Assembly (NCBI GenBank): GCA_023416135.1
Contig: JAEZIF010000325.1
Coordinates: 1 to 56,516, forward strand
Length of the DNA: 56,516 nt
Direction of reading: 5' to 3'
Origin: Pseudomonadota bacterium
GTDB taxonomy: Bacteria; Pseudomonadota; Alphaproteobacteria; Reyranellales; Reyranellaceae
Within the stretch, counting starts at the first letter, position 1, and every line of letters begins with the position of its first letter. The notes beneath the pieces are model-generated. The model did not search any database. It was not told where the DNA came from and worked only from the letters and a program-made list of their open reading frames with translations. The translations under genes and the position numbers were made by a program. Shown piece by piece: positions 1 through 8,777 of the stretch.

Positions 1-14
1 GATTGGCGCCTTCA

Positions 15-785
15 ATGCCTGAAGCCAAATCACCGAAAAACGGCGACGCCGTCGCGGACTACTACGACACGGTCGCAGGCAATTGGGACGCCGAGTTCGG
101 TGTTCTGCGGCAAAACCACCGGTTCACGCAGCAAATGTCGCAGAAGTTGCAGAAGCTTCTGGAGCCGGACAAGGACAAGCCGCTCGCGCTCGAACTCGGG
201 TTTGGGACCGGTCCGTACATCGGCAAGACCGCTCCGATGTTTCGGCACATCATCGCGGGCGATATCAGCGAAGGCATGCTCGCCGTGGCTGCCAAGCGCT
301 TGCAGACCTCCGGCGTCCAGAATGTCACGCTGCAGAAGCTCGATGTCCTCGACATGCAGGCGATCGCATCGGAAAGCATCGATGTCATCCATTCGGTCGG
401 TTTACTGGAGACCGTTTCGGACCTCAGCACGCACTTCAAGGAGTGTTTCCGTGTCTTGAAGCCCGGAGGCTCCCTCTGTGGCATCACTTCGAATGGCGAT
501 TGCCCCTGGTATCGTCTTCGGTGGTATCTTGAAGGTGGACAACGACATTGCCGCGCGAAGGCACTGGTAACGCGTCGCGACCTCGAACGTCATTTGCCCG
601 AGGCCGGATTCGAAGTGCCCGCGACCGAGACCTGGGGCGCGGTGCCGCCTGGAATGCAGCGCGGCTGGCTCATCGCGACGCTGGCGACGCTCGAGGCGTG
701 CGTCGCACTTACTCCCGGCGTGCGCTATCTTGGCCTGCTAAGTTTTCGCACCCACAAGCGCTCGAACCAGATGCATCGACAATGA
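15..785 (+). CDS. class I SAM-dependent methyltransferase
   Basis: A 256-residue Rossmann-fold methyltransferase of the Methyltransf_11 type. The SAM-binding motif I (ELGFGTG) lies near residues 59-65, an acidic motif II (AGDIS) follows, and the post-motif RVLKPGG is near residue 145. The ATG at 15 was chosen because the MPEAKSPKNG N-terminus looks natural; an in-frame TTG at 3 exists and the frame is open to the window edge, so a longer form cannot be excluded. Its stop overlaps the cysD start (ATGA), so the two are co-translated. The substrate is not visible; coupling to sulfate activation and nearby sugar genes suggests a small-molecule or glycan methyl acceptor (inference). Confidence 0.8.
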   Translation: MPEAKSPKNGDAVADYYDTVAGNWDAEFGVLRQNHRFTQQMSQKLQKLLEPDKDKPLALELGFGTGPYIGKTAPMFRHIIAGDISEGMLAVAAKRLQTSGVQNVTLQKLDVLDMQAIASESIDVIHSVGLLETVSDLSTHFKECFRVLKPGGSLCGITSNGDCPWYRLRWYLEGGQRHCRAKALVTRRDLERHLPEAGFEVPATETWGAVPPGMQRGWLIATLATLEACVALTPGVRYLGLLSFRTHKRSNQMHRQ

Positions 786-1693
786 CATGGCGCGATCACC
801 ATATTCGCCTGCGCCGCCTCGAGGCCGAAGCGATCTACACCATGCGCGAGGTCGCGAGCGAGTTCGAACGTCCCGTCATGCTGTATTCGATGGGCAAGGA
901 TTCGAGCGCGCTGCTTCATATTGCCCAGAAGGCATTTCTGCCAGGGAAGCCGCCTTTCCCGCTGCTGCATGTCGATACGACGTGGAAGTTCCGCGAAATG
1001 ATCGCGTTTCGCGACGAGATTGCCGACCGTGTGGATTTGGACGTGCTCGTACACGTCAATGAGCAGGGACTTGCGCGGGGAATCTCGCCGATAACCTCGG
1101 GCTCGGCCATTCACACGCAGGTGATGAAGACGGAAGGACTGCGCCAGGCCTTGAGCAAATGGCGCTTCGACGCTGCGATCGGCGGAGCACGGCGCGATGA
1201 GGAGAAGAGTCGGGCAAAGGAGCGCATCTTTTCGCACCGCTCCGCCAGCCATGGCTGGGACCCGCGCAATCAGCGGCCCGAATTGTGGCGGCTGTTCAAT
1301 ACCCGCATCAAGCCGGGCGAATCCATGCGGGTGTTCCCGCTATCGAACTGGACCGAGCTCGATGTGTGGGAATACATCAAGGCCGAAGAGATTTCCGTCG
1401 TCCCGCTGTATTTCGCCAAGCACCGCCCGATGGTGGAGCGGGACGGCTCGCTGATCATGGCCGACGACGACCGCCTTCCCCTCCAGCCGGGCGAGATGCC
1501 GCGCTTGATGCGCGTTCGCTTCCGGACGCTCGGCTGCTACCCCCTCACCGGCGCGATACTGTCGAATGCCGAGACGGTGGACGACATCATCGACGAACTC
1601 CGTGCCTCGAGAAGCTCCGAACGGCAGGGCCGCATCATCGATCACGATGAATCCGGTTCGATGGAGAAGAAGAAACGCGAAGGCTACTTCTGA
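782..1693 (+). CDS. cysD: sulfate adenylyltransferase small subunit CysD
   Basis: 303 residues, the usual length of CysD. It carries out ATP + sulfate to APS + pyrophosphate together with the GTPase CysN. The PP-loop SMGKDSS is at residues 36-42, followed by the family block GGARRDEEKSRAKER and the basic C-terminal KKKREGYF. The ATG at 782 overlaps the stop of the methyltransferase, and its own stop overlaps the cysNC start (ATGA), so translation is coupled in the order methyltransferase, cysD, cysNC. No cysH, cysI or cysG is in view, so the product may feed sulfation and not only cysteine synthesis (inference). Confidence 0.95.
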   Translation: MTWRDHHIRLRRLEAEAIYTMREVASEFERPVMLYSMGKDSSALLHIAQKAFLPGKPPFPLLHVDTTWKFREMIAFRDEIADRVDLDVLVHVNEQGLARGISPITSGSAIHTQVMKTEGLRQALSKWRFDAAIGGARRDEEKSRAKERIFSHRSASHGWDPRNQRPELWRLFNTRIKPGESMRVFPLSNWTELDVWEYIKAEEISVVPLYFAKHRPMVERDGSLIMADDDRLPLQPGEMPRLMRVRFRTLGCYPLTGAILSNAETVDDIIDELRASRSSERQGRIIDHDESGSMEKKKREGYF

Positions 1694-3585
1694 TGAGCCG
1701 CGTCCAGCCAGTCTCCGCCGTGGCAACGCTTCCTGCCGACGCCGATACGCGCCCGACTTTGCGCTTCCTCACATGCGGGTCCGTCGACGACGGCAAATCG
1801 ACCTTGATCGGACGCCTGCTATACGAACAGACCCTCATCTTTGACGATCAGCTGGCGGCACTCGCGCGCGATTCGAAGAAGCACGGGACCACGGGCGCGG
1901 ATATCGACTTTGCCTTGCTGCTCGACGGGCTGGAAGCCGAACGCGAGCAGGGCATTACGATCGACGTCGCCTACCGGTACTTCTCGACCAAGCGGCGAGC
2001 CTTCATCGTCGCCGACACGCCCGGCCATGAACAGTACACGCGCAACATGGCGACCGGTGCCAGCAACGCCGACCTTGCGGTTCTTCTGGTCGATGCGCGC
2101 AAAGGGCTTCTCAGCCAAACCCGTCGTCATGCGATCATCGCGAGCCTGCTGGGTATCCGCCATGCCGTGCTCGCGGTGAACAAGATCGATCTCGTCGGAT
2201 TCGACAAGCAAGTGTTCGACCGGATCGCGTCGGGCTTCTCCCAGTTCGCAACCCCGCTCGGCTTGAATGCCGTAACCGCCATCCCGATCTCGGCGCGTTA
2301 CGGCGACAACGTATCGACCTCCAGCAGCCGTACCCCCTGGTACACCGGGCCCCATCTGCTCGAATATCTGGAATCGGTCGACGTCGAGGATGATCGCGCC
2401 AACAAACCTTTCCGGATGTCGGTGCAATGGGTCAGCCGTCCCAACTCGGATTTCCGCGGCTTCGCGGGCACGCTTGCCAGCGGCCAGGCAAATGTTGGCG
2501 ACGACATCGCCATCCTCCCGGCCGGAAAAACCAGCCGCATCAAGTCGATTGTCGGCCCCGGCGGCGATCTCACCACCGCAGCCGCGGGGGACTCGGTTAC
2601 CATTGCGCTTGCTGACGAAATCGACATCGCCCGCGGCGATATGCTGGCAGCGCTACGTGATCGCCCGCATGTCGCCGACCAGTTCGCGGCTCATATGGTC
2701 TGGATGTCCGGCGAAGATCTGCTTCCGGGCCGCTCCTACTGGATGAAGATCAACCATTGCACGCTGGCCGCGACGGTCACGGAACTCAAGCATAGGCTCG
2801 ACGACAATACGCTTCTGGGACTCGCCGCCAAGAAGCTCGCGCTGAACGAGATCGGCGTCTGCAATCTGTCACTCGCGCGACCCGTGGCCTTCGATCCTTA
2901 CGCCAGCAACCGAGACACCGGTGCGTTCATCCTGATCGACCGCTATTCGAATGAAACGGTCGCCGCCGGAATGATCGACTTCCCGTTGCGCAGGGCCGCC
3001 AATATTCATCGTCAAGACCTGACGGTGAGCAAGGCCGATCGTTCCAGGCTCATGGGCCACAGACCGGCGGTGCTTTGGTTTACCGGCCTGTCGGGCGCCG
3101 GAAAATCGACCATCGCCAACCTGGTGGAGGCCGGCCTGAACGCACGCGGCGTTCATACTGCCTTGCTGGACGGCGACAATGTGCGGCACGGGTTGAACCG
3201 GGATCTCGGCTTTACCGAGGCGGATCGGGTCGAGAGTATCCGGCGCATCGGCAGGGTGGCCCAGCTGATGACGGAAGCGGGGCTCGTCGTACTCTGCTCG
3301 TTCATCTCGCCATTCCGCGCCGACCGCCGCATGGTGCGCGAACTCCTCGAGCCCGACGAATTCATCGAGGCCTTCGTCGACACGCCGATCGAAGAGTGCA
3401 TCACGCGCGATCCCAAGGGCCTCTACCGACGCGCGCTGGCCGGCGAGATCAAGAATTTCACCGGCGTCGATCAGCCTTATGAAGTGCCGGAAAATCCCGA
3501 GTTGAAGCTTTCGACCGTCGGCAAGGACGCGACCATGCTCGCAAACGAGGTCATCGAGGATCTCTTGCGACGTAAGATACTGTGA
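1693..3585 (+). CDS. cysNC: bifunctional sulfate adenylyltransferase large subunit / APS kinase (CysN-CysC fusion)
   Basis: 630 residues with two domains. The N-terminal EF-Tu-like GTPase has G1 GSVDDGKST (29-37), G3 DTPGHEQ (108-114) and G4 NKID (163-166) and activates CysD. The C-terminal APS kinase has P-loop GLSGAGKST near residues 465-473 and the DGDNVRHGLN and FISPFRADR blocks, and phosphorylates APS to PAPS. Such fusions (NodQ-type) are well known in alphaproteobacteria. The gene starts inside the cysD stop and ends 23 bp before the stop of a convergent aminotransferase. Fusion to the kinase means the unit makes PAPS, the donor for sulfotransferases as well as for reduction. Confidence 0.95.
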   Translation: MSRVQPVSAVATLPADADTRPTLRFLTCGSVDDGKSTLIGRLLYEQTLIFDDQLAALARDSKKHGTTGADIDFALLLDGLEAEREQGITIDVAYRYFSTKRRAFIVADTPGHEQYTRNMATGASNADLAVLLVDARKGLLSQTRRHAIIASLLGIRHAVLAVNKIDLVGFDKQVFDRIASGFSQFATPLGLNAVTAIPISARYGDNVSTSSSRTPWYTGPHLLEYLESVDVEDDRANKPFRMSVQWVSRPNSDFRGFAGTLASGQANVGDDIAILPAGKTSRIKSIVGPGGDLTTAAAGDSVTIALADEIDIARGDMLAALRDRPHVADQFAAHMVWMSGEDLLPGRSYWMKINHCTLAATVTELKHRLDDNTLLGLAAKKLALNEIGVCNLSLARPVAFDPYASNRDTGAFILIDRYSNETVAAGMIDFPLRRAANIHRQDLTVSKADRSRLMGHRPAVLWFTGLSGAGKSTIANLVEAGLNARGVHTALLDGDNVRHGLNRDLGFTEADRVESIRRIGRVAQLMTEAGLVVLCSFISPFRADRRMVRELLEPDEFIEAFVDTPIEECITRDPKGLYRRALAGEIKNFTGVDQPYEVPENPELKLSTVGKDATMLANEVIEDLLRRKIL

Positions 3586-3608
3586 CGTTTGAGAGGCTTG
3601 ATCGTCGT

Positions 3609-4751
3609 TCAACGCTCGCCGAAGAACGCGAGAACGCCGTCACACACATAGTCGAGCTGATCGCGCGTCATGCCCGTGAATAGCGGCAGCGACAGCAATT
3701 CCGCCGTGTAGCGTTCGCACACCGGGAAGTCCTTGGGATCGAACGCCAACGCCGAGAAGCAAGGCTGGCGGTGCAACGGCACCGGGTAGTGCAGCCCCGT
3801 CTCGATGCCGCGCTCCTGCAGGAACGCACGCAGGGCATCGCGCCGCGGCGTGCGCACGACATAGAGATGGAAGACGTGATCCTGATGGACCACGCGAGGC
3901 AGCGCCATGGGCACACCGGCAAGACGCTCGCCATAGGCCTTCGCGAGGTTACGCCGCTCCCCGATCCAGTCGGGAAGAAGCCTGAGCTTGTGGGCCAGCA
4001 CCAGGCCCTGCACGCCCTCCATGCGATAGTTGTAGCCAATCTCGGCATGCACATAGCGCTCGCTTTGCGCGTGGTGGCGCAAGGCCTTCATGCGCTTGGC
4101 CGCGCCGGCATCGGATGTGACGACCAGCCCGGCCTCGCCGGCCGCTCCCAGGTTCTTGGCCGGGTAGAAGCTGTAGCAGCCGAATCGGCCCAAAGTCCCG
4201 AGTCGCCGGCCGTCATAGACCGCGCCGATCGCCTGAGCCGCATCCTCGATGACGACCAGGCCGCGCCGTTCGGCGAGCTTCATGACCTCCGCCATGTTCG
4301 CCGCCTGACCGTACAGATGCACCGGCATGATCGCCTTGGTCGCCGGGCTCACTCGCCGTTCCGCATCGGCGACATCGATCGTGCCGCTTTCGGGCTCGAC
4401 GTCGCAAAGCACCGGCCGCGCGCCGACATAGAGCACGGCCCAAGCTGTCGCGATGAAAGTGTGCGACGGCAGAAGCACCTCGTCGCCCGGCCCGACGCCG
4501 GCCGCGATCAACGCCAGATGCAGGGCCGACGTCCCGGAATTGACGCCAATGGCATGCGGTACGCCCAGATAGTCGGCAACGGCGTGCTCGAACCGCTCGA
4601 CCCAGGGGCCGAGGGAGAAGGCGCTCTGGGCAAACAAGTCGCGCAGCTCGGCCAGTGCTGCTTGCGAGATCGGTTCCCACTGGTGCGAAAGGTCCGCGAA
4701 GGGCACCCGCATGATGGGTGCATTGCGGCGGGAGACGTCCGCGGCCTTCAT
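3609..4751 (-). CDS. DegT/DnrJ/EryC1/StrS-family nucleotide-sugar aminotransferase
   Basis: 380-residue PLP enzyme of the sugar aminotransferase superfamily. The PLP Schiff-base lysine is K199 in SFYPAKNLGA; D170 in VIEDAAQAIG contacts the pyridine nitrogen, and NSGTSALH (71-78) binds the phosphate. It should transfer an amino group to a 3- or 4-keto nucleotide sugar. The GTSALHLAL and PVHLYGQ blocks resemble the WlbC/QdtB/FdtB branch that makes 3-amino sugars (family knowledge, not proven). The start at 4751 overlaps the stop of the upstream acyltransferase (ATGA); an internal ATG at 4712 is a possible shorter start. The pair probably makes an N-acetylated amino sugar for a surface glycan. 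Confidence 0.88.
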   Translation of the reverse strand: MKAADVSRRNAPIMRVPFADLSHQWEPISQAALAELRDLFAQSAFSLGPWVERFEHAVADYLGVPHAIGVNSGTSALHLALIAAGVGPGDEVLLPSHTFIATAWAVLYVGARPVLCDVEPESGTIDVADAERRVSPATKAIMPVHLYGQAANMAEVMKLAERRGLVVIEDAAQAIGAVYDGRRLGTLGRFGCYSFYPAKNLGAAGEAGLVVTSDAGAAKRMKALRHHAQSERYVHAEIGYNYRMEGVQGLVLAHKLRLLPDWIGERRNLAKAYGERLAGVPMALPRVVHQDHVFHLYVVRTPRRDALRAFLQERGIETGLHYPVPLHRQPCFSALAFDPKDFPVCERYTAELLSLPLFTGMTRDQLDYVCDGVLAFFGER

Positions 4752-5236
4752 TCCTTGCTGCTTCCTGTGCGTGCGTCGCCGATCGTCCGTGCCGGATTGC
4801 CGGCAACGATGGCATGGTCTGGAACGTCGCGGGTCACGACGGAGCCTGCGCCGACCATGGCTCCGACGCCGATGGTGAGGTTGGCGAGGATGGTGGCGTT
4901 GGTGCCGATCGACGCGCGGCGGCAGACCTTCGTCGGAAGCACGGCCCAGTCACCCTTCGCCTGGAGCTGCCCATCGTCGGTGGTTGCGCGCGGATGGTGG
5001 TCGTTGATGAACATGACGCCATGCCCGATGAAGACCTCGTCGCCGATCTCCACTCCCTCGCAGATGAAGCTGTGGGACGAAATCTTGCAGTTGCGGCCGA
5101 CGACCACGCCCCGCTGGACCTCGACGAAGGGCCCGATCCTGCTGCCGGCTCCGATGCGACATCCATAAAGATTGACCAGGTCCGGCTGCGGAACTTCGAC
5201 GCCCTCGCCGAGAATGACGTCCGGAGCAATCGACAA
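4748..5236 (-). CDS. hexapeptide-repeat (left-handed beta-helix) sugar N-acyltransferase
   Basis: 162 residues made almost wholly of hexapeptide repeats (IGAGSRIG, VVVGRNCKI, VEIGDEVFIG, IGVGAMVGAGSVV), ending in the typical VAGNPARTIG. The NDHHPRAT loop resembles the active-site loop of WlbB/WbpD and QdtC/FdtC N-acetyltransferases that acylate 3-amino nucleotide sugars. It is translationally coupled to the aminotransferase downstream, which fits sequential amination and acylation. The 187 bp upstream of its start, up to the end of livF, show no gene and probably carry the promoter of this two-gene unit. Confidence 0.87.
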   Translation of the reverse strand: MSIAPDVILGEGVEVPQPDLVNLYGCRIGAGSRIGPFVEVQRGVVVGRNCKISSHSFICEGVEIGDEVFIGHGVMFINDHHPRATTDDGQLQAKGDWAVLPTKVCRRASIGTNATILANLTIGVGAMVGAGSVVTRDVPDHAIVAGNPARTIGDARTGSSKE

Positions 5237-5423
5237 AAGGCCCCCTCCACGAATGCGCGTGACCCCGCTCTCCGCGGCAGCGCTACCGTCCTCAATTCGC
5301 TGCTACAGGTAGCCGACGCCAAAGGCCTCGTCGAGCGCGATCCGGCGAGCCGCAAATCCCGTCAGCAGGCTCGCCCGTGCCGAGGACGACCCGCCGAGGA
5401 TGGCCCGCCGATGCCGCCTTTGC

Positions 5424-6206
5424 CTACAGCCACCGCTTGCGCCGACGATAATGCTTGACGTCGCGGAACGAGCGTCGGCCCTCGCCGCCGATGCCGAGAT
5501 AGAACTCCTTCACGTCCTCGTTCTCGCGCAGGGAAGCGGCGTCGCCGTCGAGCACGACGCGGCCGTTCTCCAGGATATAGCCGTAGTGCGCGTAGCGCAG
5601 GGCGACGTTGGTATTCTGTTCGGCCAGCAGGATGGAAACCTTCTCCTGCTCGTTGAGATTCCTCACGATCTCGAAGATCTCCTCGACGAGCTGGGGCGCC
5701 AGCCCCATCGACGGCTCGTCGAGCAGGATGGTGTTGGGCCGGCTCATCAGTGCTCGGCCGATCGCCGTCATCTGCTGCTCGCCGCCCGAGGTGTAGCCGG
5801 CCTGGCTGTTGCGCCGTTCCCGGAGGCGCGGGAAATAGTGGTAGACCTTCTCGAGATCGTCGGCGATCTGGCGGCGCTTGCTGCCGTGGATGAAGGCACC
5901 GGTCAGCAGGTTTTCCTCGACCGTGAGATGGCCGAAGCAGTGCCGGCCCTCCATCACCTGGATGACGCCGCGCCGAACGAGGTCGTTGGGCGTGAGCCCG
6001 TCGACGCGCTCGCCGCGGCAATGGACCTGGCCCTTGGTGACCTCGCCGCGCTCGGCCAGCAGCAGGTTGGAGATCGCCTTCAGGGTCGTCGACTTGCCGG
6101 CGCCGTTGGCGCCCAGCAGCGCCACGATCGATCCTTCCGACACCGAGAGCGAGACGCCCTTCAGCACCAGGATGACGTGATTGTAAATGACCTCGATGTT
6201 GGCCAC
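5424..6206 (-). CDS. livF: branched-chain amino acid-type ABC transporter ATPase LivF
   Basis: 260-residue ATPase with Walker A GANGAGKST, signature TSGGEQQ, Walker B ILLDEPSMGLAP and the H-loop region. The C-terminal extension ending in KHYRRRKRWL is common in alphaproteobacterial LivF proteins. No ATG is available at the N-terminus; the GTG at 6206 (MANIEVIYN) has a purine-rich GGAGGCAGGGG upstream, so it was preferred. It is the last gene of the ligase-livG-livH-livM-binding protein-livF unit and pairs with LivG to drive import of an amino acid or other carboxylate. Confidence 0.93.
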   Translation of the reverse strand: MANIEVIYNHVILVLKGVSLSVSEGSIVALLGANGAGKSTTLKAISNLLLAERGEVTKGQVHCRGERVDGLTPNDLVRRGVIQVMEGRHCFGHLTVEENLLTGAFIHGSKRRQIADDLEKVYHYFPRLRERRNSQAGYTSGGEQQMTAIGRALMSRPNTILLDEPSMGLAPQLVEEIFEIVRNLNEQEKVSILLAEQNTNVALRYAHYGYILENGRVVLDGDAASLRENEDVKEFYLGIGGEGRRSFRDVKHYRRRKRWL

Positions 6207-6227
6207 GTCGATGACGCGCCTCGCCCC

Positions 6228-6275
6228 TGCCTCCCCCGGTTCGCGGGGGAGGTGGCGCGGCGCGCCGGAGGGGGC
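6228..6275. repeat. REP-like palindromic element between the binding-protein gene and livF
   Basis: CCTCCCCCG and CGGGGGAGG form a perfect 9-bp stem around a 5-base loop, followed by a GC-only palindromic tail (GGCGCGGCGCGCC) and a second G-run. This is the look of intergenic REP-type elements in high-GC alphaproteobacteria. In the transcript it lies between the stop of the binding-protein gene and the livF start, where it could stabilise the upstream message or reduce readthrough. Confidence 0.55.
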
Positions 6276-6289
6276 GACGGTCGCGATGC

Positions 6290-7624
6290 TCAGCTCTCCT
6301 TGGAGCAGTCGCGCGGCGTGATCTTCTTCTCGGCCGCGTACTTGGCCGCGGTGTCCTTTACGAGCGGCGCGATGACCGCGTCGTCGCCGGTGTACCAGTC
6401 GGAGATCACGTTCCACTTCTTGCCGTCCCACTGATGGACGCGGCTCAGCCGCGTGCCTTCGTGATCCGAGCACGAGACCTTGATCGGTCCGATCATGCCC
6501 TCGAAGCCGAGCTGCTTGATACGGTCGGCCGAGAGGTCGAGGTGCTCGATGCCCCAGCGGACCTGCTCGCCGGTCATCGGCTTGTTGCCGAACTTTGCCA
6601 TGGCGGTGCGAATCGACTCGGTGCCCAGCATCGAGTTGATCAGGCCGCGGTTGTACAGCACCGAGCCGATTTCGTCGGGTTTCGCCAGCGACTTGCCCTT
6701 GGAGATCACGTACTTCTCGAGGTCGGCATAGACCGCCGACTTGCCCGAGGTGTGCTGCAACATCAGCGCCTTGTAGCCCGCGCCCTTGTCGCCGGCCGGC
6801 ACGACGTCGGGCTCGGCGCCCGACCACCACACGCCCAACATCTTGTCGCGCGGGTAATTGACGTTGCCCGCCTCGGTGACGGCGGCGGAGTTCATGACGC
6901 CCCAGCCCCACAGCAGCACGTAGTCGGGCCGCTGCTGCCGGATCTGCAGCCATTGCGATTTCTGTTCGCTGCCCGGCGCCGGCACCGGAATCGGCAGGAA
7001 CTCGAAGCCGTACTTCTTGGACATCGCCTCGAGCGCCGCGATCGGCTCCTTGCCGTACGGCGAATCGTGATAGAGCAGCGCGATCTTCTTGCCCTTGAGC
7101 TTGTCGAAGCCGCCCCATTCCTTGGCGATGTGCTGTATGGCGACGTTGGCCGCCGTCCAGTAGGTGCCGAGCAGCGGGAAGTTCCATTCGAACACCGCGC
7201 CGTCGCGGCTGTCGGCGCGGCCGTAGCCCATGGTGATCAAGGGTACCTTGTCGCCCGGCGCCTTTTCGGTCAGCGCGAAGGTGATGCCGGTGCTGAGCGG
7301 GCTGAAATAGGCCGCGCCGGTCGGGCCCTTGCCCTTGAGGCGCTCGTAGCACTCGACGCCTCGGTCGGTGGCGTAGCCCGTCTCGCACTCCTCGAACGAG
7401 ATCTTCACGCCATTGATGCCGCCGTCACGCTCGTTGAGCATGGTGATGTAGTCGCGCACGCCGTCGGCGAAGGGAATGCCGTTGGGGGCGTAGGCGCCGG
7501 TCCGGTAGACCAGGCCCGGGATGAACTGCTCGTTTTGCGCCCAAGCCGAGTTAGGCGCGGTCGCCGCGACGACGGCCGCCGAGGCGATCGCCGCGCCGAG
7601 CAGCGCGAGTTTGCGAAGACCCAT
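6290..7624 (-). CDS. periplasmic substrate-binding protein of a LivK-type ABC transporter
   Basis: 444 residues with a cleavable signal peptide (positively charged MGLRKL, hydrophobic core, cleavage near PNSAWAQ). The type I periplasmic binding fold is seen in LVYRTGAYAPNGIPFADG, the IALLYHDSPYGKEP hinge segment and the closing WDGKKWN block. This subgroup often sits with an acyl-CoA ligase and is thought to bind aromatic or other organic acids as well as amino acids; the ligand here is unknown. The ATG at 7624 is preceded by GAGGAGGAACGA, a strong ribosome-binding site. Confidence 0.92.
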   Translation of the reverse strand: MGLRKLALLGAAIASAAVVAATAPNSAWAQNEQFIPGLVYRTGAYAPNGIPFADGVRDYITMLNERDGGINGVKISFEECETGYATDRGVECYERLKGKGPTGAAYFSPLSTGITFALTEKAPGDKVPLITMGYGRADSRDGAVFEWNFPLLGTYWTAANVAIQHIAKEWGGFDKLKGKKIALLYHDSPYGKEPIAALEAMSKKYGFEFLPIPVPAPGSEQKSQWLQIRQQRPDYVLLWGWGVMNSAAVTEAGNVNYPRDKMLGVWWSGAEPDVVPAGDKGAGYKALMLQHTSGKSAVYADLEKYVISKGKSLAKPDEIGSVLYNRGLINSMLGTESIRTAMAKFGNKPMTGEQVRWGIEHLDLSADRIKQLGFEGMIGPIKVSCSDHEGTRLSRVHQWDGKKWNVISDWYTGDDAVIAPLVKDTAAKYAAEKKITPRDCSKES

Positions 7625-7643
7625 TCGTTCCTCCTCACTGGAT

Positions 7644-7665
7644 GGACGGTCTCTGTAGGCCGTCC
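7644..7665 (-). promoter_or_regulatory. intergenic hairpin between livM and the binding-protein gene
   Basis: GGACGG and CCGTCC form a 6-bp stem around a 10-base loop in the 66-bp gap between livM and the binding-protein gene, the largest internal gap before the REP element. Such hairpins often set separate expression levels for binding proteins. No T-run follows, so termination is not claimed. Confidence 0.3.
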
Positions 7666-7690
7666 TTGCTCCAAGCCTAGACCGTCCCGC

Positions 7691-8767
7691 TCAGTGCGGA
7701 AAGGGCCACAACCTGAGCTTCTCCTTCGCCACCGACCACAATCGCGCGAGCCCGTGCGGCTCGACGATCAGGAAGAACACGATCAGCGCGCCGAAGATCA
7801 TGGCCTCGAAATGCGACACCGTGGCGGTGCTGATCTTCCAGCCGAACAGCGCGCCGAACGGCGGCAGCGCCTGGTTGAGGAAGATCGGCAGCAGGACGAT
7901 GAAGGCGGCTCCCAGCGCGCTGCCCAGGATCGAGCCCAGCCCGCCGATGATGATCATGAACATGAGCTGGAAGGAGCGGTCGATCGAGAAGGCAGCGGGC
8001 TCCCACGAGCCGAGATAGACGAAAGCCCACAGTCCGCCCGCCACGCCGATCAGGAACGACGACGCGGCGAAGGCCGTCAGCTTGGCGTACATCGGCCGCA
8101 CGCCGATGATCTCGGCAGCGATGTCCATGTCGCGGATCGCCATCCATTGCCGGCCGATATGCCCGCGCACGATGTTCTTGGTGGCGATTCCCAGCACGAC
8201 GACGAAGGCCAGGCAGACGAGGTAGTTGGCGGTCGGCGAGGACAGATCGAAACCCAGCACCTCGAGTGGCGGCGCGTTGATCGAGCCCGACGGCGTGTAG
8301 TTCGTGAACCACTTGATGCGCAGGAATGCCCAATCGGCGAAGAACTGCGCTGCGAGCGTGGCGCAGGCCAGATAGAAGCCCTTGATGCGAAGGCTCGGCA
8401 CGCCGAAGGCGATGCCGACGCCGGCGGCGACGAAACCGCCCAGCAGGATGCAGACGAACGGATTGAGGAACGGCAGGCGGATGGCGAAGTTGTAGGCGGC
8501 ATAGGCGCCGATCGCCATGAAGGCGCCGGAGCCCAACGAGACCTGGCCGCAATAACCCATCAGCACGTTCAGCCCGATCGCCGCCAGCGACAGGATCACC
8601 ACCGGAATCAGCACGGCGCGATAGACGTATTCGCTCGCCACGAACGGCACGACAAGGAAGGCGACCGCCAGCAACGCCAGCATGGCGATGCGGTCCTGGG
8701 CGATCGGGAAGACTGCCTGGTCGGCCGCGTAGCTCGCCTTGAACTGGCCGGCTTCGCGATAGAACAT
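7691..8767 (-). CDS. livM: branched-chain amino acid-type ABC transporter permease LivM
   Basis: 358-residue inner-membrane permease with about nine hydrophobic helices and the LivM signatures GLNVLMGYCGQVSLGSGAFMAIGAY and the cytoplasmic EAA-like loop RQWMAIRDMDIAAEIIGV. The frame is open further upstream, but that extension overlaps livH and has no membrane character, so the ATG at 8767 (MFYREAGQFK), preceded by GGAGGCGGGC, was chosen. It lies 10 bp after livH. It forms the translocation pore with LivH. Confidence 0.93.
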   Translation of the reverse strand: MFYREAGQFKASYAADQAVFPIAQDRIAMLALLAVAFLVVPFVASEYVYRAVLIPVVILSLAAIGLNVLMGYCGQVSLGSGAFMAIGAYAAYNFAIRLPFLNPFVCILLGGFVAAGVGIAFGVPSLRIKGFYLACATLAAQFFADWAFLRIKWFTNYTPSGSINAPPLEVLGFDLSSPTANYLVCLAFVVVLGIATKNIVRGHIGRQWMAIRDMDIAAEIIGVRPMYAKLTAFAASSFLIGVAGGLWAFVYLGSWEPAAFSIDRSFQLMFMIIIGGLGSILGSALGAAFIVLLPIFLNQALPPFGALFGWKISTATVSHFEAMIFGALIVFFLIVEPHGLARLWSVAKEKLRLWPFPH

Positions 8768-8777
8768 GCCCGCCTCC

